Assembly: GCF_963678635.1 (NCBI RefSeq)
Contig: NC_087071.1
Coordinates: 30,552,141-30,616,140, forward strand
Length of the DNA: 64,000 nt
Reading direction: 5' to 3'
From: Symsagittifera roscoffensis
Lineage: Eukaryota > Xenacoelomorpha > Acoela > Convolutidae
Under the pieces are notes generated by a model that was not told where the DNA came from, did not search any database, and saw nothing but the letters and a program-made list of their open reading frames with translations. Shown here in pieces: positions 9,672 to 19,500 of this stretch. The number at the start of each line of letters is the position of its first letter. Within the stretch, counting starts at the first letter, position 1. The translations under genes were made by a program, and so were the position numbers.

Positions 9672-10502
9672 TTAATTTATGAAGTGTGATGGTGTTTGGA
9701 TATCTTGTTGTGTAAGATTCCTAGTTCCATTAAGGTTTTCATTGTGTATGACGGTCGAATTTAAACTGTTATTTCGCGTATCAGGTAAAAATGTATTGTA
9801 GTTTAATGGTGTTGCATCAATGGTTAGTGGTACTACTTTTACATAATCTCTTTTGTAAGATATTGTACTTATTGCTTGACTTGAGATTGATTGTGGGATA
9901 TTTATAAAAGCAGGATGAGACCATTCAGGGTCCCAAACGTAGTCTGACTGCTCTGTAATGACAGTATCATCATTTGGATTTTGAGGTCTGAAATTTTTTC
10001 TTGCTTGTGAAATTAAGTCTATATTATGTGTGAAATAATCTTTTATAAACCACGCCAAAATTTTTTGTAAGTCATGTTTTGTGTGTTGTGAAACATCATC
10101 TTTAGTGAAATTTTCTTTGATAATATGTAGAAAAGTTGAAAATAAAGCAATTTCGTTTCGTACTTTTGTATGTTTGGATGTTTCAGTTGGTGAGATACTG
10201 TGAAATTCTGTTTTTTCTAATATAGAAATATAGGTATATATTATTGCAAAAACTTCGTTAGTGAATATGGAGTTTGCTCTTTGTGAATTATGATATTTTA
10301 TGCTTTTAATATATTCTAAGAATATTTTTGAAAATTCTAATTCAAGATCGTCTGTTTGAATTACATTTTTACGATGATTCGTATTTGGTGTGCTGAATTC
10401 TATGGTGTAGATTCCATATTGTTGTGTTAAATTACATATATCTTTCAGATAATGTTCAATAATTTGTCTTTTGATTTTTACATCTGGGATTCTGCTTTGC
10501 AT
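9672..10502 (-). CDS. Gag N-terminal segment, matrix position
   Basis: A 276-aa ORF in frame with the capsid segment downstream. Residues 1-170 look like a helical folded domain (HYLKDICNLTQQYG, ILEKTEF, FLHIIKENFTKDDV). Residues 190-276 are Ser/Thr/Asn-rich and end at a TAA at 9672. Its place before the capsid suggests a matrix-like domain, but I do not recognise the family. Confidence 0.6.
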   Translation of the reverse strand: MQSRIPDVKIKRQIIEHYLKDICNLTQQYGIYTIEFSTPNTNHRKNVIQTDDLELEFSKIFLEYIKSIKYHNSQRANSIFTNEVFAIIYTYISILEKTEFHSISPTETSKHTKVRNEIALFSTFLHIIKENFTKDDVSQHTKHDLQKILAWFIKDYFTHNIDLISQARKNFRPQNPNDDTVITEQSDYVWDPEWSHPAFINIPQSISSQAISTISYKRDYVKVVPLTIDATPLNYNTFLPDTRNNSLNSTVIHNENLNGTRNLTQQDIQTPSHFIN

Positions 10503-10619
10503 GGGCTGATTCCGGGTTCAAACAAATTTACAAGTAAATTCTTGCAAAAATCATGTTGCCCTCTATTATCGGGTGCATCTATGAGGAAGGGGTAAACCTC
10601 TTCGTCATCTGGACTATCG

Positions 10620-11081
10620 TCATTTTGAGTGTGGCTCATTTTTTCGTTTAATGACTGTTAATATATAACTATCGATGTGTCTAATTGGTTGATTCCAATT
10701 ATACAAGTGTATTGGTTTGTGTTTGTATTGCTTTTTTATTCTTCTTTTTCCTCTTTTTGATGAATTTGAAGTTGTTTCTGAATCGGAAAAATATAATTGA
10801 TCGTGAATGGGACAATTTTTATCAATTGATTCTTTTAATTTGTAGAGTTCATCTAAATTGCTGGCTTCTGATTCTGAAAATGCGTTTCTATTTTTTGAAA
10901 ATCTTTTTCTTGTGATTTGTTTTTGTTTGTTTATTATTTTTCTTTTTATTGTTAGTCGTTTTGTTCTAATGTATCCAACTGTTTGTGTATGAGGTGTGAT
11001 TACAAGATCGTATTTTTGATTATCTATCTCACAGTTGTGTAAAACGATTGTTTGTTTATTTCCTAGATTTTTGAATGACAT
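10620..11081 (-). CDS. Unknown basic ORF upstream of gag
   Basis: This 153-aa ORF precedes gag in the same direction with a 117-base gap. The N-terminal half is strongly basic (RTKRLTIKRKIINKQKQITRKR), the middle is acidic/Ser-rich (SDSETTSNSSKRG), and the rest is basic again. It has no recognised motif or membrane segment. The basic runs resemble nucleic-acid-binding or nuclear-localisation sequences. It could be a leader protein of the retroelement or an exon spliced to gag. Confidence 0.5.
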   Translation of the reverse strand: MSFKNLGNKQTIVLHNCEIDNQKYDLVITPHTQTVGYIRTKRLTIKRKIINKQKQITRKRFSKNRNAFSESEASNLDELYKLKESIDKNCPIHDQLYFSDSETTSNSSKRGKRRIKKQYKHKPIHLYNWNQPIRHIDSYILTVIKRKNEPHSK

Positions 11082-12520
11082 AAGGTTTAGGATGAGGGAT
11101 GCAAAAAGTTGTTAGGTGATTTCTATTTTCTTAGACTGTTAGTCCTTACGATTTTTTGGTTAGCTTAACCTGGGTCTTTTTGTTCAGGGTTGGAGAGAAA
11201 AGTATATCGATTCCGAAGAATGATTTTTTACTTTCTCGTGGCTAGTCTAAGCTAAGGTGTTAACTTACTTAATCTTACTTAGGGGTAGTGATTGTGTTCA
11301 AGGGTTGGAGAATAGTAAATCGATCCACAAGGTTCAGGTATAATTAGAACGCAAGTAGTTCGTTAGATACTATTTTAAACTTACTAAGTCTAAGATTTAT
11401 CCTGGGTCTGGTAAGAGGAGGGTTCAAGTGAAGGATGAATAACCGAAGTTCTTCACTGTTTATCCTAATTTTGAATGGTTAATTTTGTTGAAAAATTTCT
11501 ATTAGTGTTGGGTTTTTTTTTGGAAGGGTTGGATAGTGAATCGACGTTTGAGGTCGTTAGACACTTGTTAAGTAGGTGGGGGAGAACAAAATTGTTCTTT
11601 TTGATCCAAAGATAGGCCTTGATGATCAGGTTTTAAATTTAATGAAATAGAAAATTTATTAAGATCCAAGGATAAGCCTTGATGATCTAATTTTAAAATT
11701 AAGTGAATATAATTTATTTTGGTTTAAATTTGTTTAAGAGAAAGATTTAGTTTTTTAATGATATTAGTGAGCTTATGATTGCCGTTATGTTTAGGTGGTG
11801 AAGCTGGGACAACAGATGATTTTATGATTACTAACAATTTATTGTCATGCTACTAATTTTTATTTTGATTTTCAATAAATATTTTTCAAACATGTTTTAT
11901 ATAAGACTGCAGAAATTAAGAAAACGATCTGAGATCTTTTTATCAATCGTTATTGTATATTAATAATTTTGTTAAGCGCCTGAAATAATCATGAAGATTG
12001 ACTTCAAAATTTTATGTTTGCAAATGAAAATCTAAATTCGTTGCTAATAAGATTCTAATTGTGGAACACTCAGATAGGGTTCAGGAGATTCCAAGAACAT
12101 TTTCAATGTGCGCTGCAGGAGATGGTGAGATCATTATCTGGTATCATTATAATTTATTAAAATTTACCAGCAGGAAATAAATAATTGGATTTAAAATCAA
12201 CACAGATTTTCAAGAAAAAACAAGACAAATCCTGCCAGGATTTGGCAATAACATGGTTCGACAGAGCCGTCAAAAAACATACTCAAGGATTTTTTTGCGT
12301 CGCGCTTGATTAGGATCAATTATTTTGCTGCATTAATTTGAAATGAATTCAGAGCGGATCAGATTTCCTGCGTCATACCTGAAAAATGGAATTGCAGCCA
12401 AAATTAAAACAACTTGCGCCAAAATGACATTATTCAAACAACTAGAAGTTTGAACGAACGCCCCGGGTCGAATACTCATTTTTGGACTCAACAATTTGGA
12501 CCAAATTCTGGCCACTAAAA
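11082..12520. other. Putative 5' leader of the left element and flank; short repeats only
   Basis: No gene is seen. Three degenerate copies of a GGGTTGGAGA...ATCGAT motif start near 11186, 11300 and 11524, and a tandem duplication lies at 11603-11721. The 5' LTR of the left element should be here, but without its 3' partner I cannot delimit it. Confidence 0.4.
11603..11721. repeat. Two tandem copies of a 60-bp unit
   Basis: The units at 11603-11662 and 11663-11721 both begin GATCCAA(A/G)GATA(G/A)GCCTT followed by GATGATC, and differ at scattered positions and in length by one base. Confidence 0.8.
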
Positions 12521-12524
12521 ACAT

Positions 12525-12900
12525 AATGAATTATAATTCATTTTAATCCATTATAATGGATTCTACAATTTTCACAAAATTCATTAAAAATGGATTTTTT
12601 CCGTTTCATGTTTGTTTCGAGTCGTGCAAAATTTTGCAAGATTTTCTACGTTTATCAAATTAATTAGGCGGAAATATCTCAAAGCGAGTGTACGGCCTAC
12701 TCCATTTCTAACCTAAAATTAATCAAAGTTCAAAATGATTTCGTTAACTTCTCTCCGCTAACGTTTGTCCCTTTGCCCCCTAACCCACCTGAACCACCAT
12801 CCCAACCCCCCTGAACCATCAGCCTTCCAACCCTACCCGAACCATCCCCTCACCTGAACCAACCCCGGCCCTGAACCTGTTTCCCTTTTAGCTTTCGCAT
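12525..12900. repeat. AT-palindromic repeat family, copy 1, with C-rich end
   Basis: Stacked short palindromes such as ATCCATTATAATGGATT are followed by a segment ending CGGCCTACTCCATTTCTAA and then a C-rich tract with repeated CCTGAACCA words (12770-12890). The same order of parts recurs near 15070, 19155, and 22634. Confidence 0.6.
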
Positions 12901-12939
12901 TGCGGCTGAGCATAAAATTAGATAAGGCTGCTAAGCTAC

Positions 12940-13349
12940 TGAGTTATGTCCGATGTGGTTAACTCATAGAGTAATTTCGGATAGGGTACACCGTCTGCTC
13001 GTCACGCTATCTTATTTTCGGCCGGATAGATTCGTGCAACTTCTTAGTCTAATACCGATCCTAATCTTACTCTTATACTTTCTAGTCTCAGGGTGTTTAA
13101 CTAGTCTCTGCTAGGCTCAATAGATCTAGGGTATACTGGTTTGTTGCGGCTGCTGAAGTTCTCTTGGAGAGACAACTAATTTCTAAGTTAAATTCAAATC
13201 TCTCTGGTGCTGAAATTACAAGTAATTTCAGCACTTACAAATAAGTGGGTTGTTAGTTAGATAGATCATGATTGGTTAATATTAAATACTTTACAGTGGT
13301 AAAATATCTAATTTATCCAATCATAAAATGTAGTTTAGATCAGGTTCCA
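12940..13349. mobile_element. Solo-LTR-like 410-bp repeat with 4-bp duplication
   Basis: This 410-bp unit is 98.8% identical (5 differences) to 57992-58401. It begins TG and ends CA on either strand. It is flanked by CTAC on both sides (12936-12939 and 13350-13353), as expected for a target-site duplication, and shows no primer-binding site beside it. I read it as a solo LTR left by recombination of an element like the one at the right end of the window. A hairpin TGAGTTA...TAACTCA lies at its left end. Confidence 0.65.
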
Positions 13350-13353
13350 CTAC

Positions 13354-15060
13354 TGCTGCAGGTGAGGCTACAGTTTTTATCCGAAAAAAATTATGAAAAA
13401 ATAGTTTGTATTTCTGCCTCGTTTCGTTACTGAGGTAGATCGGTTTCGGGTAGCTGGCCGATTGACAACATTTCAATTCATACGTAAATTAACCGTAATT
13501 ATCAGAAATTACAAGTCAACAAAGAATAACGAACTGACATAAATTTCGGTATTTAAAAGCAGATTTCAATGTCATAAAATACGCAAAATGAAAACATTAA
13601 AAAGTCAACTTTAAAATGGCGCCTGAACAATTTGTGAACTTTGTTTCAATCTCTCAGTTTTCGTCTTTTTTTCACACACTGTTCTTCGTTCACCAGAAAA
13701 CTCATTAGTTACGACCTTGGTTTTTTCTCGCTAAAAATTCTAGCGAGAACAGTTTGCCTTTATTGAGCAGGAAAACACCAGCGATTTTCTTTTAGGAAAT
13801 GAACAGATCGTATCTTGTTTCTTTCTCTCCTTGGTATTATTAATTCAAATTTTATTCTAGTTTTGCTGCAATCAGATACCGATTAGCAAATAATAAAAAT
13901 GTGTCCTTATGTGTGTTTCCGGTCAGCTTAGAACAACAAAAGAATTTATGCACATCAAAAAATTTCTTGAATAAAAAGAAATCGAGACTAAAAAATCACA
14001 AAAACAAAAACTACAATCGTAATAAAAAGTCATCATTGTTTTAATAGGAAATAGAAATTATCAAAATATTGAAAATTTATCAACCCCCAACATGTTTTTG
14101 GCGAGTAGATTTTGTCGGGTCGAGGCTGGTTCTTGCGGAGAGTGGAATTGGTTCTGGCGGAGGGGGAGGTTTGTTAAGGTAGGGAGGACAAAAGAGAAAA
14201 ATTTAGTTACTTTTCTCAAAAGAGAAAAATTTAGAAAACTAACCAAAAAAATTGCATGTAGTTCTTAAGCAGGGGCACAACAGCGGTTCGCCGTGATGAA
14301 CTGTACAGCTCGTATGTTGGTCCTATCCCTCGTGGATAAATGATGTTAAACAAAGTAACAAGAATCAAAGTGCGCAAAAAAAATTGAAATTAATTTAAAA
14401 AAATAGCGAACTGCTTTAGTTTATAACGAAGAACACACTTATGTGCGTTGAAAGTCGCGTCTCAGTAACCTATATAAAAAACCAATATCAGTGACATCGC
14501 CTGAACTCGAGTATGCTTGACATCGCCTGAACTATTTTCCGACCCTGCTCGATGAATGTTGTGTATGATTCGACCGTACTCTAGATATGTTTGTTTTTAT
14601 TTTGAGCTTAACGCGAACTTCTGTCTCAAGTAACTTTTTTTTGACATTTCAAATGACATTGTACCCGGCTTTTAAAATTCAAAAATATGATGAGCACCTC
14701 GACACGGGCATCGTAGCTAGAAATTTTTCGAGATTTTGAAATTTTTGGGTCGAATTGCTCACGTTATTTTTTGAATGTTAACTGCGGGCACAACATAATA
14801 ATTGTTTCAACCAAAATGAATCTTTGCAACAAAGATTTTGATATAACAAAAACTCAATACATTATTCGGCAGAAGGATTTTTAAAAACACCTATCTGTTT
14901 GCAAAGGTTATGTCATCAATTTCTTCTTCGAAGTTGAAATTTCTGTTTTGACGAAGTAACTTAAATGAGTTTCAAAAGTTTAATTTTGCTTATGAATGAA
15001 TGTTGGTTCTAAAACGGTTTGATTTCTTTATTTTTGAAAAAAACGAAGATTTCTTGATAA
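13354..15060. other. Noncoding, no gene seen
   Basis: AT-rich sequence with no convincing exon, RNA gene or transposon domain. Upstream exons of the gene at 16377 may be hidden here but cannot be supported. Confidence 0.3.
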
Positions 15061-15066
15061 TGTGTT

Positions 15067-15320
15067 TCCCGCAGTGAGATTCCATGGATAATAATAGAAA
15101 TTCGTGGCCAGAATTGTGGCATTATAGTCGATTATAATTAAATTTTGAGACCGTGCAATCAATTATTATACTTCTACAGAAAAAAAACTCTCATATATAA
15201 ATTTTTTAAATCCATTATGATGAATTATAATGGATTATAAATTTATCAAATTTTGCGAAATTTTCTGAAAGTTTTGCAATTTTTTCGGCATTACTCGCAG
15301 CTACTTAATTTCTAAACCTT
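15067..15320 (+). repeat. AT-palindromic repeat family, copy 2
   Basis: Starts with CCGCAGTGAGATTCCATGGA then ATAATA, like copies 3 and 5, has the ATTATAGTCGATTATAAT and AATTATAATGGATTATAA words, and ends near ATTACTCGCAGCTACTTAAT, equivalent to the 'CACGGCCT' end of the others. Confidence 0.6.
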
Positions 15321-16376
15321 CTTATACTTAGTTACTTTTGCAAACTATTATTTTCTACCAACGCTTTTCTCTCCACGTTATAATTCGCGGTGATATTTTT
15401 AGTGGCTAATTTATGCACAGAGTTTTGCGACATGATTCCGAACTTTTGCGAAAATGAGCCCAAACGCGTACATTGAACGTTCAAAACTTTCGTGTCTATG
15501 CGTCCAGATTTAGCCACGTGCAGAAATTTAGGACAAAGCTATCGCAATCTACAACTTCTGAGATTTTGTGTCTAGAGCTATGGCGCAAATTTCAATGTCA
15601 GGTTTTGAGTTATTGACCTTGATCATTATCAAAAATAAAATTAATAGCATAGGTCTAACAGTTGCTTAGAGAAAAGTTGTGGTTGATCCTAAATTGTGTG
15701 AAATTCAACAGTCTACCGAAATGAAATTATGAATGCACACTAATCCTGAGCATCAGATACTTTTACTTTGAACTTTTGCAGAAAGTTAGCAGTAGTCACA
15801 AAATAACTTCATCGGTATCTACAATTTTAGTTCAAACTTGTAACGAAAATCATTAAAAATTTTCTCAAATATATATTTATAGTCATCAATTTGCTTTTTA
15901 TAAATAAACATCTCAAAAGATGATTGCTTATAAACTTTATAGGTAATATAGTTTTCCTATATTATTTTATTAATAAATTTTAATTATATTCGTATTGCAT
16001 TTTTTGCCGATACAGTCAGGAGCCGTATTCATAGTCAATAAAAAATTTAAACTGCTTCAATTTCGCAGTATTTGAAAATTCTTGCATCTGCTTATTTTTT
16101 GATTGATCAAAAATAGTTTTATTGTGCTGGATTCGCCATCTTTCAATTTTTAGCCATTTTTTGAGATTTTTGATTACTCACATTTGATTGGCTGAAAACA
16201 ATCAAAAATAAACTTCAGTTATCGGATTCATCCATCATACAATACGTCGCCGTCTAGGCCTGTCTGACATTTTGATCTCTTTGCAGCTCATGTTTTGTAA
16301 ATTGACAACTGTCTATTGATTAATCTCTGATATGAAAACAATTTTTTATATGATAACTTAATAATTTATGTTTCAG
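15321..16376. other. Noncoding or unrecognised intron
   Basis: AT-rich with no convincing exon. The stretch just before 16377 ends in TTTATGTTTCAG, a good splice acceptor, so at least its 3' part is intron. Confidence 0.4.
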
Positions 16377-16554
16377 CTAAGTATCCGCGACGATATGCAT
16401 ACTACATTCTACGAAACATCAGTCGGAATATGATTTTTGATGATTGCAGTGCTTGTGGTTCTAATGTAAAAGGTGGAATCACATTCGCAGCTGGTGGTGA
16501 TAGACGTCTCATTACAACAGGATTCTTTTTCAACCCATATGTTTCTTCACTTGT
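16377..16554 (+). other. Exon (first recognised) of the unknown four-exon gene
   Basis: The acceptor TTTCAG precedes it, and the donor GTTAAG after 16554 leaves two bases of a codon that is completed by the first base of the next exon. It reads KYPRRYAYYILRN at its start and NPYVSSL at its end. Confidence 0.7.
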
Positions 16555-19500
16555 GTTAAGCAATCTCAGCTAGCTTGCTTTTTCATCTATTTTGCACCGA
16601 TAATTTTTTTCTGGAATTGCAAAAAAAAATCCGTATAAAATAGCTTGATTACTCCCAAAAAAATTCAAAAGCATGATTCAATTTTTTCCTAAGTGTGGAA
16701 CTTCATGAAAAGCATTTTCTGACTAATGAATTCAATTCCAATCTGTTTCACTTCTCTTCTCATATTATGTTTTGCTTTGGTTGCGTGTGTTTCAGGAGAT
16801 ATAGATCAGAAAGACCAATTTAGAGTTTTTTTTTGCCTTTAATCCAACATGTTTGCCCTTGCAAACAAACAGCTTTTAGAAACACCATACAAAAAATTAA
16901 AATGCGAATCTGCCAATTGAAATTCAGCTAGTCATAACTAAAACACAAATTGATTAAACTAATAGGGCAGGGTTTTCAAAGGCTATTTTACACGCTCGTA
17001 AAAAAAAGTTGATAAAAGTTCAATGGTTACGTAGCGAAAAGTAGACATGCCATAAAGTAGACATATCGTAGGCCAATCAGCAGCGCGAAAGAAAAAACTT
17101 CGTTTTTTTTTGTTTTTTATCTGGATTCTGATTGGCCCACGACTTGGATATTTTGTGACCGCACTCCTAATTGAATATACGGGTTGAAAAATGAGCCAAA
17201 ATAACAGATGTAAAATTCAAAGACTGCTATATGACAGTTTCTATTGAACCGACAGAGACGAATCTTTCCACTTTTTTCATTATGAGTGACAAGTTGACAA
17301 GTCGACAGCAAGTATCTTTTAAAAACATCTGTGTCTGTATTTCAATTTAACATTTTTTTTTCATGAATGCATCCTTATGCAGACTCTAATTTTTTCACCC
17401 GACAATTTTTTTTCTGAAAACTAACTTTATGATAAGTTTCCTCTGACTAGTTATTGATAAAAACAATTTTTTTAAATAATACTTCTCTCTTTTTTAAATT
17501 TTTCATTCACATGTTTTGTGTTTTAGGTATTGGCCAGCAATAATGAATGAAGCCGATATTTATCAAAAACCGTCAGAGTATCCAAAAGTGATATTATACG
17601 ATAACAGTCAATATGGCGATGATATTGATTAGGACTATCTTGATTATGGGAGAATGAATGCCATCCTCCTTCCGTTCGATACTTTAATTCTGAAAAGTAT
17701 TCCTTTTACAGTGAAGAACTCAGGTGATGCAGCTATTTTTATTTAAAGTTTTGACAATCATTACGAGGCCAAACTGGGCATTTTTCGCATTGTAAGCGGG
17801 TTCCGCAACAGGCCAAAATCAGATTTGTCGAGGAATCCGCAAGTTTGCTACTTTTTTTTGATCTTCTACGCTGTTTTGGATTCCATAAACAAATACCTAA
17901 AACACTTTATTGCTCAAAATTGCTCCGAAAATAGGAGATTTTGCAGAATCCGCAACCGTACTCGCGGAATCCAGAACAGTTTGTGGAACCCACAAACAAA
18001 TAATAAAACATTTGTATAGTTAAAATGAGCTTTTGCAGATTCCGCAACTGTAAGCGGAATCCGCAAATTACAAGTGGAATCCACAAATTGTAAGTGGAAT
18101 CCGCATTTTGTTTGCGGATTCTGTTTACATATATGTATATGTGTATTATAGCTTTTAAAATTATTACTTCTATTTACTGGTCACCAGAAAAATCAATCTC
18201 AATTACTACATTGATCAACTACCAGTTGAAATACCAAACGTTTGGTCTTTTTTCCTGTCAACCCAACTTCGATCTCAACTTCGATCCCACATACTGACCT
18301 TTTGAATTTCGATTCCAAATAATAACCTAGTTCAATATGAACCTCGATCCCAAATACTGATGCAATCCCAAATACTGACCTAATTCGGCGATAAGCTGTG
18401 CGTTGTGTTTCCAAACTCTCTCAAGCCAATGACTACAAAATATTGAATTAATTCGGCGTTAAGCTTCCGAAATCAGTGTTTGGGATTCACGCAATCCCAA
18501 GTACTGACCTAATTTGGCGAGATGTTGTGTGTTGTATTTACATACACCTTCAACCCAATGATTCCAAATTTTGAACTTATTCGGTGTTGTGTTTCCAAAG
18601 TACTAAAAGGTGACATCCATTTATTTAGTTAACAAACATTTTGAGATTTGTTCGTGGATTCCGCTGACAATGGTTAAGTCCTTGCCTTCAAATTCCGCAT
18701 TGCAACATATGAGAATACTAGCTCTAGCTTTTAATTGTTCACATGCAAGTTGAGTATTAAACAAAATTCTGAATCCGCTTTTATTTGCGGATTCCGCTTA
18801 CAATTTTGCGGATTCCACGTACATTTGGGGATTCCACTTACATTTTGTGGAATAGACTTACAGTTGCGGAATCCAGAACAACTAGCTAAATTTGCCTGTC
18901 GCGGAATTCGCGGCACAACAAATGTGCCGACAAAACTTACGTTACAGATATTTGTACGCGGAACCCACGGAAATTTTGTAGGTGGAATCCACTGACATTT
19001 TGGAACATGTTTAAAAGTTTATCTATGGAATCCAGGAACATACAGACACAAAATTCTGCGCCTATCCAGTGCACAGTTTGGCCTCGTAATGATTGACCGG
19101 TGACACGAAAAAATATATATATTATGCTAACTTCGCTAGAGAATGCTGAGGATACCCGCACCGGAGTTCCGTCGATAATAATCGGTTATAATGGAAAATG
19201 TTTGTCTAAGACTGTAATTCATTAGTGTTGCAAATTTAGATCACAAAATTGATTTCATTGTCATTGTAATCGATTATTTTCGTAAAAAGACAATCCATTA
19301 AAATCCATTATAATGTATTATAATCCATTAAAATTCATTATAATTGATTTTAACGGATTATAAACTAAACATTTTTGTGCGAAATCAATAGCAAAATTTG
19401 CACAATTTCTGCGTTATTCACGGCCTGCTCGCAATCTAAACCTACCTACTCAAATTGACACACCCCTCACTGTGCCCCACATCTGCATTTGTCCGAACGC

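Larger units (their letters stand above)
1..11081 (-). mobile_element. Ty3/gypsy-like LTR retroelement, 3' end outside the window
   Basis: A run of minus-strand reading frames encodes, in order from high to low coordinates, an unknown basic ORF, a Gag with capsid-like region and zinc knuckle, an aspartic protease, reverse transcriptase, RNase H and integrase, then membrane and Pro/Ser/Thr-rich ORFs. This order (RNase H before integrase, GPY-type module at the integrase end) is that of Ty3/gypsy elements and retroviruses. The frames carry only a few stops and short frameshifts, so the copy is young or contains assembly indels. The 3' LTR lies beyond position 1. I could not find the 5' LTR or primer-binding site; they should lie above 11.1 kb. 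Confidence 0.85.

Noticed and set aside
12900-13349. The 410-bp repeat as 5' LTR of the left gypsy-like element.
   Set aside because: No primer-binding site follows it on the minus strand, and it has matching CTAC flanks on both sides, which fits a solo LTR.
13614-13628. TGGCGCCTGAACA, similar to a tRNA-Lys primer-binding site.
   Set aside because: No LTR ends in TG...CA with a partner can be found next to it, and no pol gene follows on the plus strand. Probably chance.
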